Of a stretch of DNA of 64,000 bases, positions 1 through 11,091 are shown one piece after another; position 1 is the stretch's first letter, and every line of letters begins with the position of its first letter. Location: positions 7,192,001-7,256,000 of the forward strand of contig OX442322.1 in the NCBI GenBank assembly GCA_949358305.1, read 5' to 3'. The notes under the pieces were generated by a model that saw only the letters and a list, made by a program, of their open reading frames with translations, was not told where the DNA came from and made no database searches. The position numbers and the translations under genes are program-made. The stretch comes from Strigamia acuminata (taxonomy: Eukaryota; Arthropoda; Chilopoda; Geophilomorpha; Linotaeniidae).

Positions 1-260
1 TGCAGCTTAGCTGAATTTCATCTTTTAGAACTCTTATTTGTAATGTATTGTGTTTATATTAAATTGTTATTATTATTTTAAGTATTCTCGTTCTTTTAGT
101 GCACATTTCAGTGCATTTACACAGCGCATATAAGCGACATTAGGTCGCGCGCTTTGCCGAAACGATACGCGTCGTATCGTTAATGTCTGTGCGGGCCGCA
201 CAGCTCCATTTCACGCTTCCAATCGGTTACAACCGATATTTTGCGCACTCCTCTTCTACA
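1..260 (+). repeat. Cop1 5' LTR, right-hand part
   Basis: Near-identical to 6841-7100. It ends in CTCTTCTACA, and the terminal CA is followed one base later by the primer-binding site. Confidence 0.93.
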
Positions 261-261
261 T

Positions 262-277
262 TGGTAGCAGAGGATGG
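262..277 (+). other. Cop1 primer-binding site (initiator tRNA-Met type)
   Basis: TGGTAGCAGAG begins one base after the LTR end. It is complementary to the 3' end (with CCA) of animal initiator tRNA-Met, the usual copia primer. The match is from memory of the tRNA family and was not searched. Confidence 0.75.
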
Positions 278-1310
278 TTTTTAGCCTAATACCATCGTTA
301 TTTGTTTCATTTTTGACGCAGAATTCGCGAAATTCGCGATTTTGCGCGAAAACATTTATTTTCAGGCTACGACGATTCTCCGACCGATATTCGTCCATGG
401 TACGTTTCGTGCACTGCCTGAAACGCAACGTCAACGTCTTGGATCGTTCGCTGAATATATTCAGCCATTTTCGAGTCTAATTTTGCACGAAATTTTGCGG
501 GATTCGCAAATTTCAGTGCGAAAATTGTTATTTGCAGGTTTTTCGGATTTTTCGACGTTGTGTAGCAGCCAGGGCTGCTTCTCCAGTGATTCCTCAATTA
601 ATTTCGTCCGAAACCACGCGGGATTCGCGGATTTCGAGGCGAATATTATTTATTTTCAGATTTTTCGCCGTTTTCACCGTACGACACTGTTTAGCTCCGG
701 CGACAGTTCCAACGAGAACCCAATACTCGAGTATTGGCCGCTTAGTTCCCCGGTGAACGGCGGTTATCACCGAACTTTTCAAGAGGAAGAAGAGCCTCAA
801 ATTTTCGATTTTTCGATTTTTCGAGAAGAATTCGGACATTCACGTCCGAATTGCGTTTTTTCCGGCTTTTCGAGAAAGCCGAGCCGCGCCTTCATTTGCG
901 CGAGGATCGCAACCGCGATCGATTCATCTATTTCTCCTTTTCGAAATACCATTGTTAACTTTAAGATAAATTTAAGGCTTTTGGGGGTTCCTTTAGAATC
1001 GTGTTTGCTCTTCGATCGAGTCCGATCACGCTTACACGTATTCTCCGGTTGTGCTTGTCGCGGTACAAGTGAGGTTTCCCGCGGCTCCAGGAAGCCGATC
1101 GGACCCTTTCAGACTGGCAACCGGAGGTTATTTGATTCCTTCAGAAGGAATTGCCCAATTTGTGGTTTTTCGCCTCGAACACCGAGGGAACCGTGCAGTG
1201 AAGTGCTCCGAATTGTGAAAAGTGTTCCAATCTCGTGCGACATTTCAGTGCCTCTCTCTGAGCCTGTGTGATTTTCGCGTTGTGTTACGCTCTTCGCGAA
1301 CCGATCTACG
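278..1310 (+). other. Cop1 long untranslated leader with repeated acceptor-like units
   Basis: About 1 kb separates the primer site from the gag ATG. Three diverged units (about 315-365, 472-537, 592-659) each combine CGAAATT/GCGGGATTCGC-like sequence with an A/T-rich run ending in TTTCAG or TTGCAG. They look like 3' splice acceptors. The long frame at 342-1271 contains no ATG, so I do not call it a gene. Confidence 0.6.
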
Positions 1311-1727
1311 ATGCAGAAAGCGGCCAACTCGAACAGTTTAATTCCGGTTCTCGGTGTCGACAATTATGAACAATGGCGATTGTCGATGCAATTTCTTTTG
1401 AAATCGGAAGGGCTCTGGAGGCACGTGACAGAGGACAAGGAAGCGGAACATATTGCCACGTTAACGCCCAAAGAATTGGATAGATTCATGGTGAAGAAGG
1501 ACAAGGCATTAGGACACATCTACATCCACGTGAGCCCCGCCAAGCGTACTGTTTTGGAAACCTGTAACACGCCAAAGGAGGCGTGGGACAAGTTGGCGAA
1601 AACCTACGCGCCCAGCTCTAGAGCCCGTCAAGCGGCAATGCGCTGGGAGTTCCTCAGCCTCCAACTCCAACCTGGCGAAGATATGCCAGATTTCATTGCC
1701 CGCGTGACAATTACGTGCGCCAATTAA
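1311..1727 (+). pseudogene. Cop1 gag, N-terminal part, broken by a frameshift
   Basis: This encodes the first 138 residues of a copia Gag polyprotein. Gag forms the virus-like particle that packages element RNA in the cytoplasm. Recognisable features are the N-terminal DNYEQWRLSMQFLLKSEGLW block and the SSRARQAAMRWEFLSLQLQPGEDM block, both seen in the intact Cop10 protein in the same order. The ATG at 1311 matches the Cop10 start. The frame is lost near 1708-1712, where one base is missing relative to related copies, and it runs into a stop at 1725. Gag continues in another frame from about 1715. Confidence 0.88.
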
Positions 1728-3550
1728 GCGACGTCAATGAAGTCATCAGTCCGATTCATCACGCATACCAGTATTTAAAGTGTCTGCCGCCCGAATATGC
1801 TCAGGCGACCTTCGCAATATACCATTGGCCAGACCCTAAGTTTACACCGAAGGATGTTGCCGAACAATTGATTTCCAAGCACATGCGGCTCAAATCCATC
1901 GGGTTACTCGGAACGAGCCAATCAGCAGCTCACGCGTCTATGAAGGGACAATTCCGACCCAGAAATAAATCCGGACCTCGTGATATTTCAACAGTGAAAT
2001 GCTTTAATTGTGATCAGCTCGGACATTACGCGAACCGATGTCCACGTCCGCCCCGTCAACAACAGGGACAACCTACGGTTTCACTCCAACGTAATTCTCG
2101 GAGCAAAAGTCGCAGGCGCAACAAGAACGCTGCCGCGAAGGCCAACAACGCGCGTCCCCGAGAAAGCTCGCATCCACACCGAGAGGGGACATTTTTTGTC
2201 AACGCGCCGCAAGTGATCCAACGTCCAGTAGCCCATTTCATGCAATCCAATGAGTGGATACTGGATTGCGGCGCCACAGATCACGTTTCTCACGTACGAG
2301 CTGGTTTCACCGAGTTCACCGATGTGATTCCCTTCGACATCGAGTTGGGACAGGGCAAGTCCCAAGTAACGGGCAAAGGAACAGTTCGTCTTCTATTAGC
2401 AATTGACAAGACTCGATGCACTGTCAATTTGACGAATGTTCTCTACGCGCCGAATTTCGAGGCAAACTTGATTTCGGTTTCGAAGATCGATAAAGCTCGA
2501 CATCATATCCACATCTTCAACAGTGAGATCCATGTTTACCAATCGGACATTCGCAGCCCTCTCATTCGTGCAAAGGAGAGAGGTGGTCTTTACTATGTGG
2601 ATGGTTTATGTTCGAATCCGACATTTGCGACAACTGTCTCTCCTACGACACAACCGACGATTCCCGCGTTGCCAGCGCAAATGTACGTGACAACCGAAGA
2701 AGATTTCTCGAACATTCCGAAGCATAGACAGGGAAAAGGGTCAAAACAGCGAGAAATTTCGGATTTCCGGATTGAGATGCCAGCTATTGAACCTGTAAAG
2801 CAAATTTCCGTACAACAAGCTCCTCAAACCAATCCGATTCCTCCTCCCATTCCCACACAAATCCACAATGACCTGACCATTCCTCCTTCCTATGCGAGTG
2901 CCTTGCAGTCGATCCCGACAACCGTTCCAGCCCCAATTCCTACTGCGAGTCAGAACGCAAATTCCTTTCCTCCCCTCGGCAATCCGTCTCAACCGAAAAA
3001 GAAAATTATTGCCAATCCGGCTTCCGTCAAGGACGCCACCGGCTTATGGCACAGCCGACTTGGCCACCTTCACACCAATGGAATGAAGTTGTTGGCCGCA
3101 AACGACCAAGTTTACGGAATGCAACCAGGGGAAGTCAGCAGGGAATTAGCTTGCAACGATTGTCGGATCGCCAAATCGACTAGAGCTTCTCACAAGCCCG
3201 ATCCGAATCCCTCGACAACAAAGCCTTTGGACCTTCTCCACATGGATATTTGGGGGCCTGCCCCTATCCCATCGTTTGGAGGAGCGCGTTTCGTCCTTAC
3301 CGTCATCGACGACGCTACTCGCTATTGCTGGATTATACCGCTAGCGCAGAAATCACAAGTTTTCGCAACTTTTAAGGATTTTGTTGCCCGGGTGGAGCGG
3401 ATACAGGACGCGAAAGTCAAGGCTATCCGTACGGATCGGGGTGGCAAATTTTTATCAAACGAATTTCTCCGCTACCTTCAAGACAAAGGTATTCAGGGTC
3501 AGCGAACGAATCCATCATCGCCACAGATGAATGGCACGGCCGAGCGCATA
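1715..3550 (+). pseudogene. Cop1 gag C-terminus, protease and integrase, frame 2
   Basis: Continuation of the gag-pol polyprotein after the first frameshift. In order it shows the HHAYQYL gag block, a CCHC zinc knuckle (CFNCDQLGHYANRC, about 2000-2042) for RNA binding, the aspartic protease motif DCGATDH (about 2266), the pre-integrase H2C2 domain (WHSRLGHLH, then CNDC), and the integrase core with LLHMDIWG and RTDRGG. The NGTAER motif carrying the catalytic Glu is at the very end. A second single-base deletion near 3550 throws the frame off inside the integrase. The catalytic residues themselves look intact. Confidence 0.88.
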
Positions 3551-3558
3551 ACCGGACA

Positions 3559-6357
3559 ATGGCCGACAACTTTCGTGCAGTCTTATCCGAAACTAAGTTG
3601 CCGGAAGCGCTCTGGGCCGAGCTCTCAGTTACGTTCGCGTACATCAAGACCCGGTGCCCTCATTCTCGACTTAACAATCAGGTCCCGTACATCCTTTGGC
3701 GACAGAGAGCCCTTTCGTTACGACATCTACGAAAAGTCGGTTCCAAGTGCTGGGTGCACTACACCGCACCAGGCCGCAAGAAGCTGGATCCGCGGGCCTG
3801 GGAGGGATATTTAGTCGGCTACGCTTCAGGGACCCGTGGATACAGAATTTGGAACCCAATTGACAACAAAGTCTACGAATCTATTCACGTTAAGATCGAT
3901 GAGCGGCAGTCGTATCGGAAATCCATCAAACTTTCGACGCAGCAGCCGCAACAATCGTTTACCGGTCCCGGACAACAAACCGTTACATTTGATGATAACC
4001 TACATTACCATCAGTGGCCGAAGGGATCTGATTCAGAGGCGTCCGAACATTCGCAGAATGATTCTGAACACGTGTCGACGGCATCCGCTTCGATGCACAC
4101 GCCTCCGGCTTTTCCGCACATCCACATACCACCACCGACAACTCCGGAACGAGTGTTACTGGATTTATGTGCCACAATACCTCCGGGTTCCGCATCTCTT
4201 TGGCAATCACATCACATCTCGTACGAAGAGGAACGTGACACCGACCTCGACATCCGAGAGATGGATGAATTGTCGATTTATCCGGAAACGTCGGAAGTCC
4301 CCGGTGCATCAGCGGAACAATCGGCACGTCAATCGCCTCAAACGACGCCTCGTACATCCGCACCACCATCGCCTCAACGATCGGCGGCGCCTTCTCTTCC
4401 ACGTGAAACACCGGTACCGACGTCACGATTCATTACAACGCGTCGTCAACAACGCGCTGGCGATGCCGCTACGCATACGCTGCAGATATTCGACCCCGAT
4501 CCCATGTCACCGGCTCCCGTATTGGGGACGGAAGTCGCCGCAGCAACGGCGCGCCACACGACTCATATGTGGCGATTCGTTGGTGGAGATGGAGAGTGTC
4601 GCGAATGGGTACGCGAAGAGCATCTCCGGAAAGATCAAAAACCCGGATCAATCGCAATCGACGTTTATTATTTTCCAACTCCGAAGATCCGTCTAAGATC
4701 TTACCACGACATCGAGGAGTATTGTATGTTGAACAATATTGATTACGACCCCGGACTTTTCTTCTTCGGAAATCTCGAGCATAAGTTACCAACTCTTCCG
4801 GGTGTTCGTCATGCGGCTCATTTATGCCGAACTGAGCCGGCTTCATTCGCCGAAATTCCAAAATTCAACGACGCTGCGAAATGGCGGGAAGCCATTCAAG
4901 AAGAATTGGACACTTTCAAAGAGCGAGAAATTTATACCGAAGTTCCCCGACCACCGGACACCACCATTCTCGGTTGTAAATGGATTTTCAAGCTAAAAAC
5001 CGATGCAGCCGGAATCGTCACTCGTCATCGTGCTCGCCTGGTTGCCCAAGGATTTTACCAAACCCTCGGCGTGGACTTCGATGAGGTGTTTAGCCCGGTC
5101 GTGAACTTCGTGCTGATTCGTCTATTTTTCTGTCTCCTGGTTGTGTTGCGAGGCTGGAAAGACGCACACCTCGACGTAAAATGTGCGTACCTGTATGGCG
5201 AGTTAAAACACAAAGTATACATGAGAATCCCTGCAGGTGCCACATGCACCGATCCAAACAACGTGTGGCTTCTTCTCAAATCGCTTTACGGCCTCCACCA
5301 ATCCGGGAGACAATGGTTCGAGAAACTCGACGAGACACTTCGGGCCCTCGGATTTCGAAGACTGCCAGCATGTAATTGTGTTTACGTGTTCGGGAATACA
5401 GCTGTTATGCTGGTCTACGTGGACGACATCGTCGTGTTTTACGCGTCCGACAGCGTTTTCAATCAGCTAATCCGTCTCATCTCTTCGAAATTCGACATAG
5501 TCAACCTCGGTCCGATCACGAAGCTATTAGGCGTCGAATTTATCCGCGACGCCGGACGCACGTTCATAACGCAACGTGCTTATATCGCCAAACTTGTTAA
5601 GAAATTCGGGGCGTCGACCAATAATCTCGTCAAGACACCAGTGACCCCGGGAACGACACTCGTCAGAGGATCGACCGAAAACTTGGAAGATTTTCCATAC
5701 CGATCTCTAATCGGTTCACTTCTGTTTTTGGCATCGAGAACTCGTCCCGACATACTCTATTCCGTCATCGCTTTGGCACAGTACAACACGTGCTATAATC
5801 GAACCCACATCCGCGCCTTGTTGCAGGTTCTGCAGTACGTAGCAAACACTGCAGAACTTTGCATCGAATTATCCGGTTGCTCTTCTAGTCAACTATCTGC
5901 ATTTACCGACGCGTCGTGGGCAAGCGATCCGGAGACATCATTGAGCTTCGGGGGATACATCGTATACGTTGGAAATGTACCTATTGGCTGGTCCTGTCGT
6001 AAACAGTCGACCGTAGCGTGCTCAACCATGGAAGCCGAATTCATCGCCCTGGTTGAGTGCGTGAAGGAGATTTTCTGGCTCGACAGCGTGTACACCGAAT
6101 TCCCGATTCTCAATCGTCTATCCCGACCTATCGTGTATTTTGATGCCCTGGCCTCGATTCAATTTACGTCTAATGACATCGAGAACGCGAAGACGAAGCA
6201 TATTCGCGTGAAGTTTCACTGGCTCAGGGAGTGGTTTACTGCGGGAGTCTTCGATCTTCGAAAGGTAGCCGGCGAAGTTAATACCGCCGACATATTCACA
6301 AAGTGGCTTTCTTCGGAACGTTTACGATCATTGATTTCGAAGATCTTCCGAGTATAA
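3559..6357 (+). pseudogene. Cop1 integrase C-terminus, reverse transcriptase and RNase H, frame 3
   Basis: Open for 932 residues. It starts within the integrase (TMADNFRAVLSE block) and runs through the integrase C-terminal region (RAWEGYLVGYA, TRGYRIWNP), an acidic Pro/Ser-rich linker, then a copia RT (GCKWIFKLK, RARLVAQGF, YVDDIVVFYA active site) and RNase H (DASWAS, TMEAEF, KTKHIRVKFH, ADIFTKW). It stops at 6355-6357. RT and RNase H would copy element RNA to DNA in the particle. No internal stop is seen, so this part became non-functional only because the frame before it is broken. Confidence 0.9.
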
Positions 6358-6572
6358 ACAGACCGTGACATTCCTGTTTTATTTTCACCCGATTTCGAGG
6401 ATCATCGAGTAATAGAGGGAATTTTCGGGCTTCCTTAGAGAAGAGTTCTTCAATAATAGTACCCGCCTCGGTGATTCGAAACTTTATTGTTTATCTTTTC
6501 AAATAATTATATACTGTAATTCCAGTGTCCGTTCTCGTCCCCTGCTTATTATATTACATCGAAGAGGGGATT
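6358..6572 (+). other. Cop1 3' UTR and polypurine tract
   Basis: Non-coding stretch after pol. The purine run GAAGAGGGGA (6561-6570), followed by TT, lies directly before the 3' LTR and would prime plus-strand DNA. The block around 6453-6472 with CCGCCTCGGTGATTC recurs in Cop3 and, in diverged form, in Cop5 and Cop10. Confidence 0.75.
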
Positions 6573-7100
6573 TGTTGGTCTAAAGACCATCTTTTGTCGA
6601 TATAATATATTTAGATTATCATATATCTCGATGTTTAACTTGTTTTCACTATCATTTGGTTATTGATCACATTTATGTTCGATTAGTATTATTACGTACG
6701 AGATTCCGTACATTGTATTGTTTTTCCCTCATGATTTGTCCTGTGAGACATGATTTATCCTATGTTATTGTCAATTCACGGCACTAGGTGCCACTACTTA
6801 TTGCTTTTTCCAATCCAACATGGCGCTGCACACGATTTGGTGCAGCTTAGCTGAATTTCATCTTTTAGGACTCTTATTTGTAATGTATTGTGTTTATATT
6901 AAATTGTTATTATTATTTTAAGTATTCTCGTTCTTTTAGTGCACATTTCAGTGCATTTACACAGCGCATATAAGCGACATTAGGTCGCGCGCTTTGCCGA
7001 AACGATACGCGTCGTATCGTTAATGTCTGTGCGGGCCGCACAGCTCCATTTCACGCTTCCAATCGGTTACAACCGATATTTTGCGCACTCCTCTTCTACA
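6573..7100 (+). repeat. Cop1 3' LTR (528 bp)
   Basis: Starts TGTTGGTCTAAAG directly after the polypurine tract and ends CTCTTCTACA. The 6841-7100 part matches 1-260. The related Cop3 LTR starts TGTAGGTCTAAAG and ends CCTCTGCTACA. The block CAACATGGCGCTG near 6820 is a YY1/Pho-like site that recurs in other LTRs here. Confidence 0.92.
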
Positions 7101-7249
7101 GACGCTCCAGGTGCTAGAGCCTCTTCTGTTTCATCCGTGAATGCCCAGCATCCGTGATGCATTAAAAGCACCTTGACTTGTTGTTTCCAATTGGCATAAT
7201 TTTCCCTGTTCAACAACGTGACTTTTCTGTCCAGTTTGTCCGAATCCAT
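7101..7249 (-). pseudogene. Cop2 gag N-terminus, cut by the Cop1 insertion
   Basis: Reading down from an ATG at 7249, the minus strand gives about 49 codons beginning MDSDKLDRKVTLL and containing NRENYANWKQQVKVLLM. That is the N-terminal fold of copia Gag (compare NYATWSVQVQLLL in Cop9). The frame ends at 7101, exactly where the Cop1 3' LTR finishes. Cop1 therefore jumped into this gene and the rest lies left of the window. Family assignment beyond copia is not possible from 49 residues. Confidence 0.75.
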
Positions 7250-8168
7250 AGTAAAACAAATGTCCAACACTTGAAAAACACTGAACACGAACAGATTTCC
7301 CCAAAAAAACACTTTCTGTACTGAATAATTGCAACAAAGTGCAGTGTTGCGATGTTAGTTCGCTCTTAAACTAGATTAGTATTTATCCTGGTACAACACT
7401 AAGCTAATAATGCAACAATATCGAAAATAGACACAGTAATTGTTCATAATAATTGTTCATCGAGATGGCGTCTTTCCAATAGTTGTGCGCCGTTTCTGAT
7501 TTTCGTTCACACTTCACGTGTGGTTGACGAGAAATACCGTCCTCGTGTCGTTCTCGTAGAATCGTGGAAATTATCAGACGTCCGACACTGATATTGTCCG
7601 GAAAAGAATTCTCGTTGTCCAGTAATTATCGGCTGCTTTTCATTTGGTTTGAAATTCCTTTTGCCCGCTCTCGTTTCGTTGGATTTCCGTGTCGTCGCAA
7701 TTCCGTTCACACTTCACGTGTGGTTGTCGGAAAATTGCCGTCTGCTTGCAGTACACGCCGAATCGTTTCCCGCACGTAAATACTGATGACACGTTGACGA
7801 CACGTATTGCTTCCAGCAATACTCCAAAAAATGTCCAACAAATAGCAAAAGAAAACGTATTAATGAAATGCTTTATATTGTCCAAACCCAATTAGTGATC
7901 CTGTGTCGTTGGATGCCCAATTGTCGCTTCCAAAACCGTGGATTCGTTCCATAAACACAAGCTGGCATTTTTCACCATGGGCGCCGCCATCTTGGATTTT
8001 TCCAAAAAGTCTCCAATTAGATGAGAAACACTGCAAAAAGGTCTTCTAAGGTTTTCCCACGTTGTTTAGGCCCATAACCTTGTTGATTTCTAGTGGAAAT
8101 CATTTTCAGATCCTTACTTATTCAGTAGTGTGGAAAACTCCATTTGTGTATAAAGAAAGACCAGGAGT
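7250..8168 (-). other. Cop2 leader and upstream region
   Basis: About 900 bp without coding signal, upstream of the Cop2 gag ATG. A 23-base block containing CACACTTCACGTGTGG occurs at 7504-7526 and again at 7704-7726, exactly 200 bases apart. GCGCCGCCATCTTGGAT near 7981 is a YY1/Pho-like site that also occurs near 22488. Confidence 0.5.
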
Positions 8169-8395
8169 TGTTAGGTGAAAAACTAAACATGCAGTGAGTT
8201 TATTCTAGAGTCATGTGACCTACCCTCAGATATACAGTGCCACCTTGTGGTAAAGAATACAAACACATTGTAAACACAGCAGCTGCGAATTGCGCAGCAG
8301 ACAACAAACAAATATACAAGTTGTCAATAAATACAGGAAGCAATGTCGCTTGAGAATATGACATAAATATATGTGTACATCGAATTGTTATAACA
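8169..8395 (-). repeat. Probable Cop2 5' LTR (227 bp)
   Basis: On the minus strand it begins TGTTATAACAATTCG and ends TTTTTCACCTAACA. It has TG...CA ends and an AATAAA signal (in AGAATAAACTCAC) near its end. It abuts Cop3 pol sequence at about 8410. The flanks GGAGT and CATGA do not match, so it is not a simple solo LTR. It fits as the 5' LTR of Cop2, whose other end is outside the window. Confidence 0.45.
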
Positions 8396-8409
8396 CATGA
8401 TATTTTAAC

Positions 8410-10350
8410 ACTAATGATCCGACGACACACACTTTGGAGATTTTCGACCCAGATCCCATGTCTCCTGTACCTATCTTAGGAACTGAAGTTGCTGCTGCAA
8501 CTGCACGCCACACAACACACATGTGGCGACTCGTCGGTGGAGATGGAGAATGTAGAGAGTGGGTACGCGAGGAACATCTTCGTAAAGACCAGAAACCCGG
8601 ATCGATCGCAATCGACGTTTATTATTTCCCATCACCAAAGATTCGACTGAGGTCCTACAAGGACATCGAGAATTATTGCATGTTGAATAACATCGATTAC
8701 GAACCGGAACTTTTCTTCTTCGGCAATCTCGAACATAAACTTCCAGTTCTTCCGAGCGTTCGTCATGTGGCTCATCTATGCCGAACTGAACCAGCTTCCT
8801 ATGCAGAAATTCCGAAGTTCAACGACGCTCCGAAATGGCGTGAAGCCATACAAGAAGAATTGGATACTTTTAAAGAGAGAGAGATTTACACCGAAGTTCC
8901 GAGACCACTGAACACAACGATACTCGGCTGCAAGTGGATTTTCAAACTCAAGACCGATGCAGCCGGAACCGTCACCCGATATCGAGCACGCTTAGTAGCG
9001 CAAGGTTTTCGTCAAACCCTCGGTGTCGATTTCGATGAAGTGTTTAGTCCGGTAGTCAACTTTATTTTAATTCGTCTATTCTTCTGTCTTCTGGTCGTGT
9101 TACGTGGGTAGAAGGACGCTCACCTCGACGTGAAGTGTGTGTACCTGTACGGGGAATTAAAACACAAAGTCTATATGCGAATCCCTGCAGGTGCCACATG
9201 TTCCGATCCAAATAATGTGTGGTTACTCATCAAATCACTCTACGGCCTTCACCAGTCCGGAAGACAGTAGTTCGAAAAACTTGACGAAACTCTTCAGGCC
9301 CTTGGATTTCGAAAGATGCCGGCATGATACTGTGTCTACATATTCGGCAATACAGCTGTCATGCTGGTTTACGTGGACGATATCGTTTTATTTTATGCAT
9401 TCGACAGTGCCTTTAAACAACTGATTCAACTCATCAGTTCGAAATTCGACATCGTAAACCTTGGCCTGATCACAAAGCTCCTAGGCGTCGAATTCATCCG
9501 CGACGCCGGACGCATGTTCATTACCCAACGTGCCTACATCGCAAAGATCGTTAAGAAGTTCGGGACATCAACGAACAACCTCGTTAAAGTGCCAGTGACC
9601 CCTGGAACTACACTCGTCAGAGGGTCAACCAAAAATCTAGAGGACTTTCCCTACTGTTTTTTGATCGGATCGTTATTGTTCCTGGCATCCAGAACTCGTT
9701 CCGACATCTTATACTCTGCCATCGCTCTAGCACAGTTCAACACGTGCTTTAATCGAACCCACATCCATGCTTTGTTTTAATCGAACCCACATTCATGCTT
9801 TGTTAGAGATTCTGCAGTACGTGGCAAATACTGCAGACCTTTGCATCGAACTATCCGGTTGCGCTTCCAGCCAACTGTCAGCTTTCACCGATGCATCGTG
9901 GGCGAGCGACCCGGAAACCTCATTGAGTTTCGGAGGATACATCGTTTATGTCGGAAACGTGCCCATCGGCTGGTCATGCCGCAAACAGTCGACGGTGGCA
10001 TGCTCTACTATGGAAGCAAAATTTATCGCCCTAGTAGAGTGTGTGAAAGAACTTTTCTGGCTCGACCACGTTTATACCGACTTTCCAATTCTCAACCGAT
10101 TACAACAACCCATCGTATATTCCGATGCCCTGGCCTCTATTCAATTTACGTCCAACGACATCGAGAACGCAAAAACGAAACACATTCGCGTGAAATATCG
10201 TCGACTTCGACTTGGCTCAGGGAGTGGTTTACGGCGGGAGTCTTTGATCTTCGAAAGGTAGCCAGCGAAGTCAACGCCGCAGATATCTTTACAGAGTGGC
10301 TATCTTGAGAACGTTTACGATCATTGACTTTGAAGATTTTCCGAACATAA
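8410..10350 (+). pseudogene. Cop3 pol remnant: linker, RT, RNase H
   Basis: Closely similar to the last third of Cop1 pol. Disruptions visible by eye are a TAG in place of Trp at about 9109, another TAG at about 9268, a TGA at about 9326, a 28-bp tandem duplication (9748-9775 and 9776-9803) that shifts the frame, a further frame change near 10200 in the KTKHIRVK block, and a TGA near 10306. The RT motif YVDDIVLFYA and RNase H blocks (DASWAS, TMEAKF) are still recognisable. It cannot make RT. Confidence 0.9.
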
Positions 10351-10573
10351 ACTTATCGTGACATTCCTAATTTAGTTTCACCCGACTTCGAGGACCATCG
10401 AGCATTTGAGGGAATTTTTGGGCCTCCGAAGAGAAGAGTTCTTCAATGACAGTACCCGGCTCGGTGATACGAAACTTTTATTATTTTCCAATTTTCTGAA
10501 TTATTATATACTGTAATTCCAGTAACCGACTTTGTCATTATCCCCTGCAAATATTTCCATCGAAGAGGGGATT
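10351..10573 (+). other. Cop3 3' UTR and polypurine tract
   Basis: Counterpart of the Cop1 3' UTR. GAAGAGGGGATT (about 10562-10573) directly precedes the LTR. Confidence 0.7.
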
Positions 10574-11091
10574 TGTAGGTCTAAAGACCAATATTTAATC
10601 GATGCTAAATGTTTGCATCGTATATTTATCGTATTTATCTTGTTTCATTTGATTTGTGATTCATTTCCGAATATTATCTTTATTATTCAGTGTTAATGTA
10701 TATTTTGCGCTGTAACGTACGAGATACCGTACGATGAACGCTTTCCATAGCATGATTTGTTCTTTTCTTAACTTGTAACGTTAATTTTCGGCACCAGAGT
10801 GCCCTCACTGTATTCTTTTCCAAAACCAAGATGGCGCAACACATGGAATTGTGCTGCTTCACTGTTTTCCACCACAAATGTAATGTATTTTTGTTTTATA
10901 AACTATTTTATCATTTCTATACATTGTATGTATGTTTATTTACACCTTAAGTGCTTTATCTGTGCACATAAGCGACATTAAGTCGCGCACATTGCCCGAA
11001 ACATTCGCGCGCGCAGCGCGACTCCATTTCGCGGACATTATCACGCTTCCTGTCGCCGATTCGGCTGATATTTGCGCCCGCCTCTGCTACA
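10574..11091 (+). repeat. Cop3 3' LTR (518 bp)
   Basis: Starts TGTAGGTCTAAAGACC after a polypurine tract and ends CCTCTGCTACA. It is clearly related to the Cop1 LTR across its length. CCAAGATGGCGCAAC near 10826 is a YY1/Pho-like site. Confidence 0.88.

Larger units (their letters stand above)
1..7100 (+). mobile_element. Cop1: Ty1/copia LTR retrotransposon, 5' LTR cut by window edge
   Basis: Bases 1-260 recur at 6841-7100 with one difference that I could see, at position 29, so they are the two LTR ends of one element. Between them lie a primer-binding site, a long leader, gag-pol in copia order (gag, protease, integrase, RT, RNase H) and a polypurine tract. The order integrase before RT defines Ty1/copia. 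The missing 5' LTR part (about 268 bp) lies left of the window. Two single-base deletions break gag-pol, so this copy is dead although it is young. It is inserted in the gag start of Cop2, which continues at 7101 on the opposite strand. Confidence 0.93.
8410..11091 (+). mobile_element. Cop3: copia element, 3' half only, decayed
   Basis: Sister of Cop1. It resumes within the integrase-RT linker (protein TTHTLEIFDPDPMSP, as in Cop1 near 4470) and continues to a 3' LTR ending at 11091. The 5' half is absent because Cop2 adjoins it at about 8396-8410. The element is embedded in Cop4, whose pol frame breaks exactly at 11091/11092. Confidence 0.88.

Noticed and set aside
342-1271. 310-codon open frame in the Cop1 leader
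   Set aside because: It contains no ATG, has low-complexity Phe/Arg/Ser composition, shows no recognisable domain and overlaps the repeated leader units. I treat it as leader sequence.
8169-8395. Solo LTR interpretation
   Set aside because: The flanks (GGAGT and CATGA) do not form a target duplication, and the position fits the 5' end of Cop2 better.
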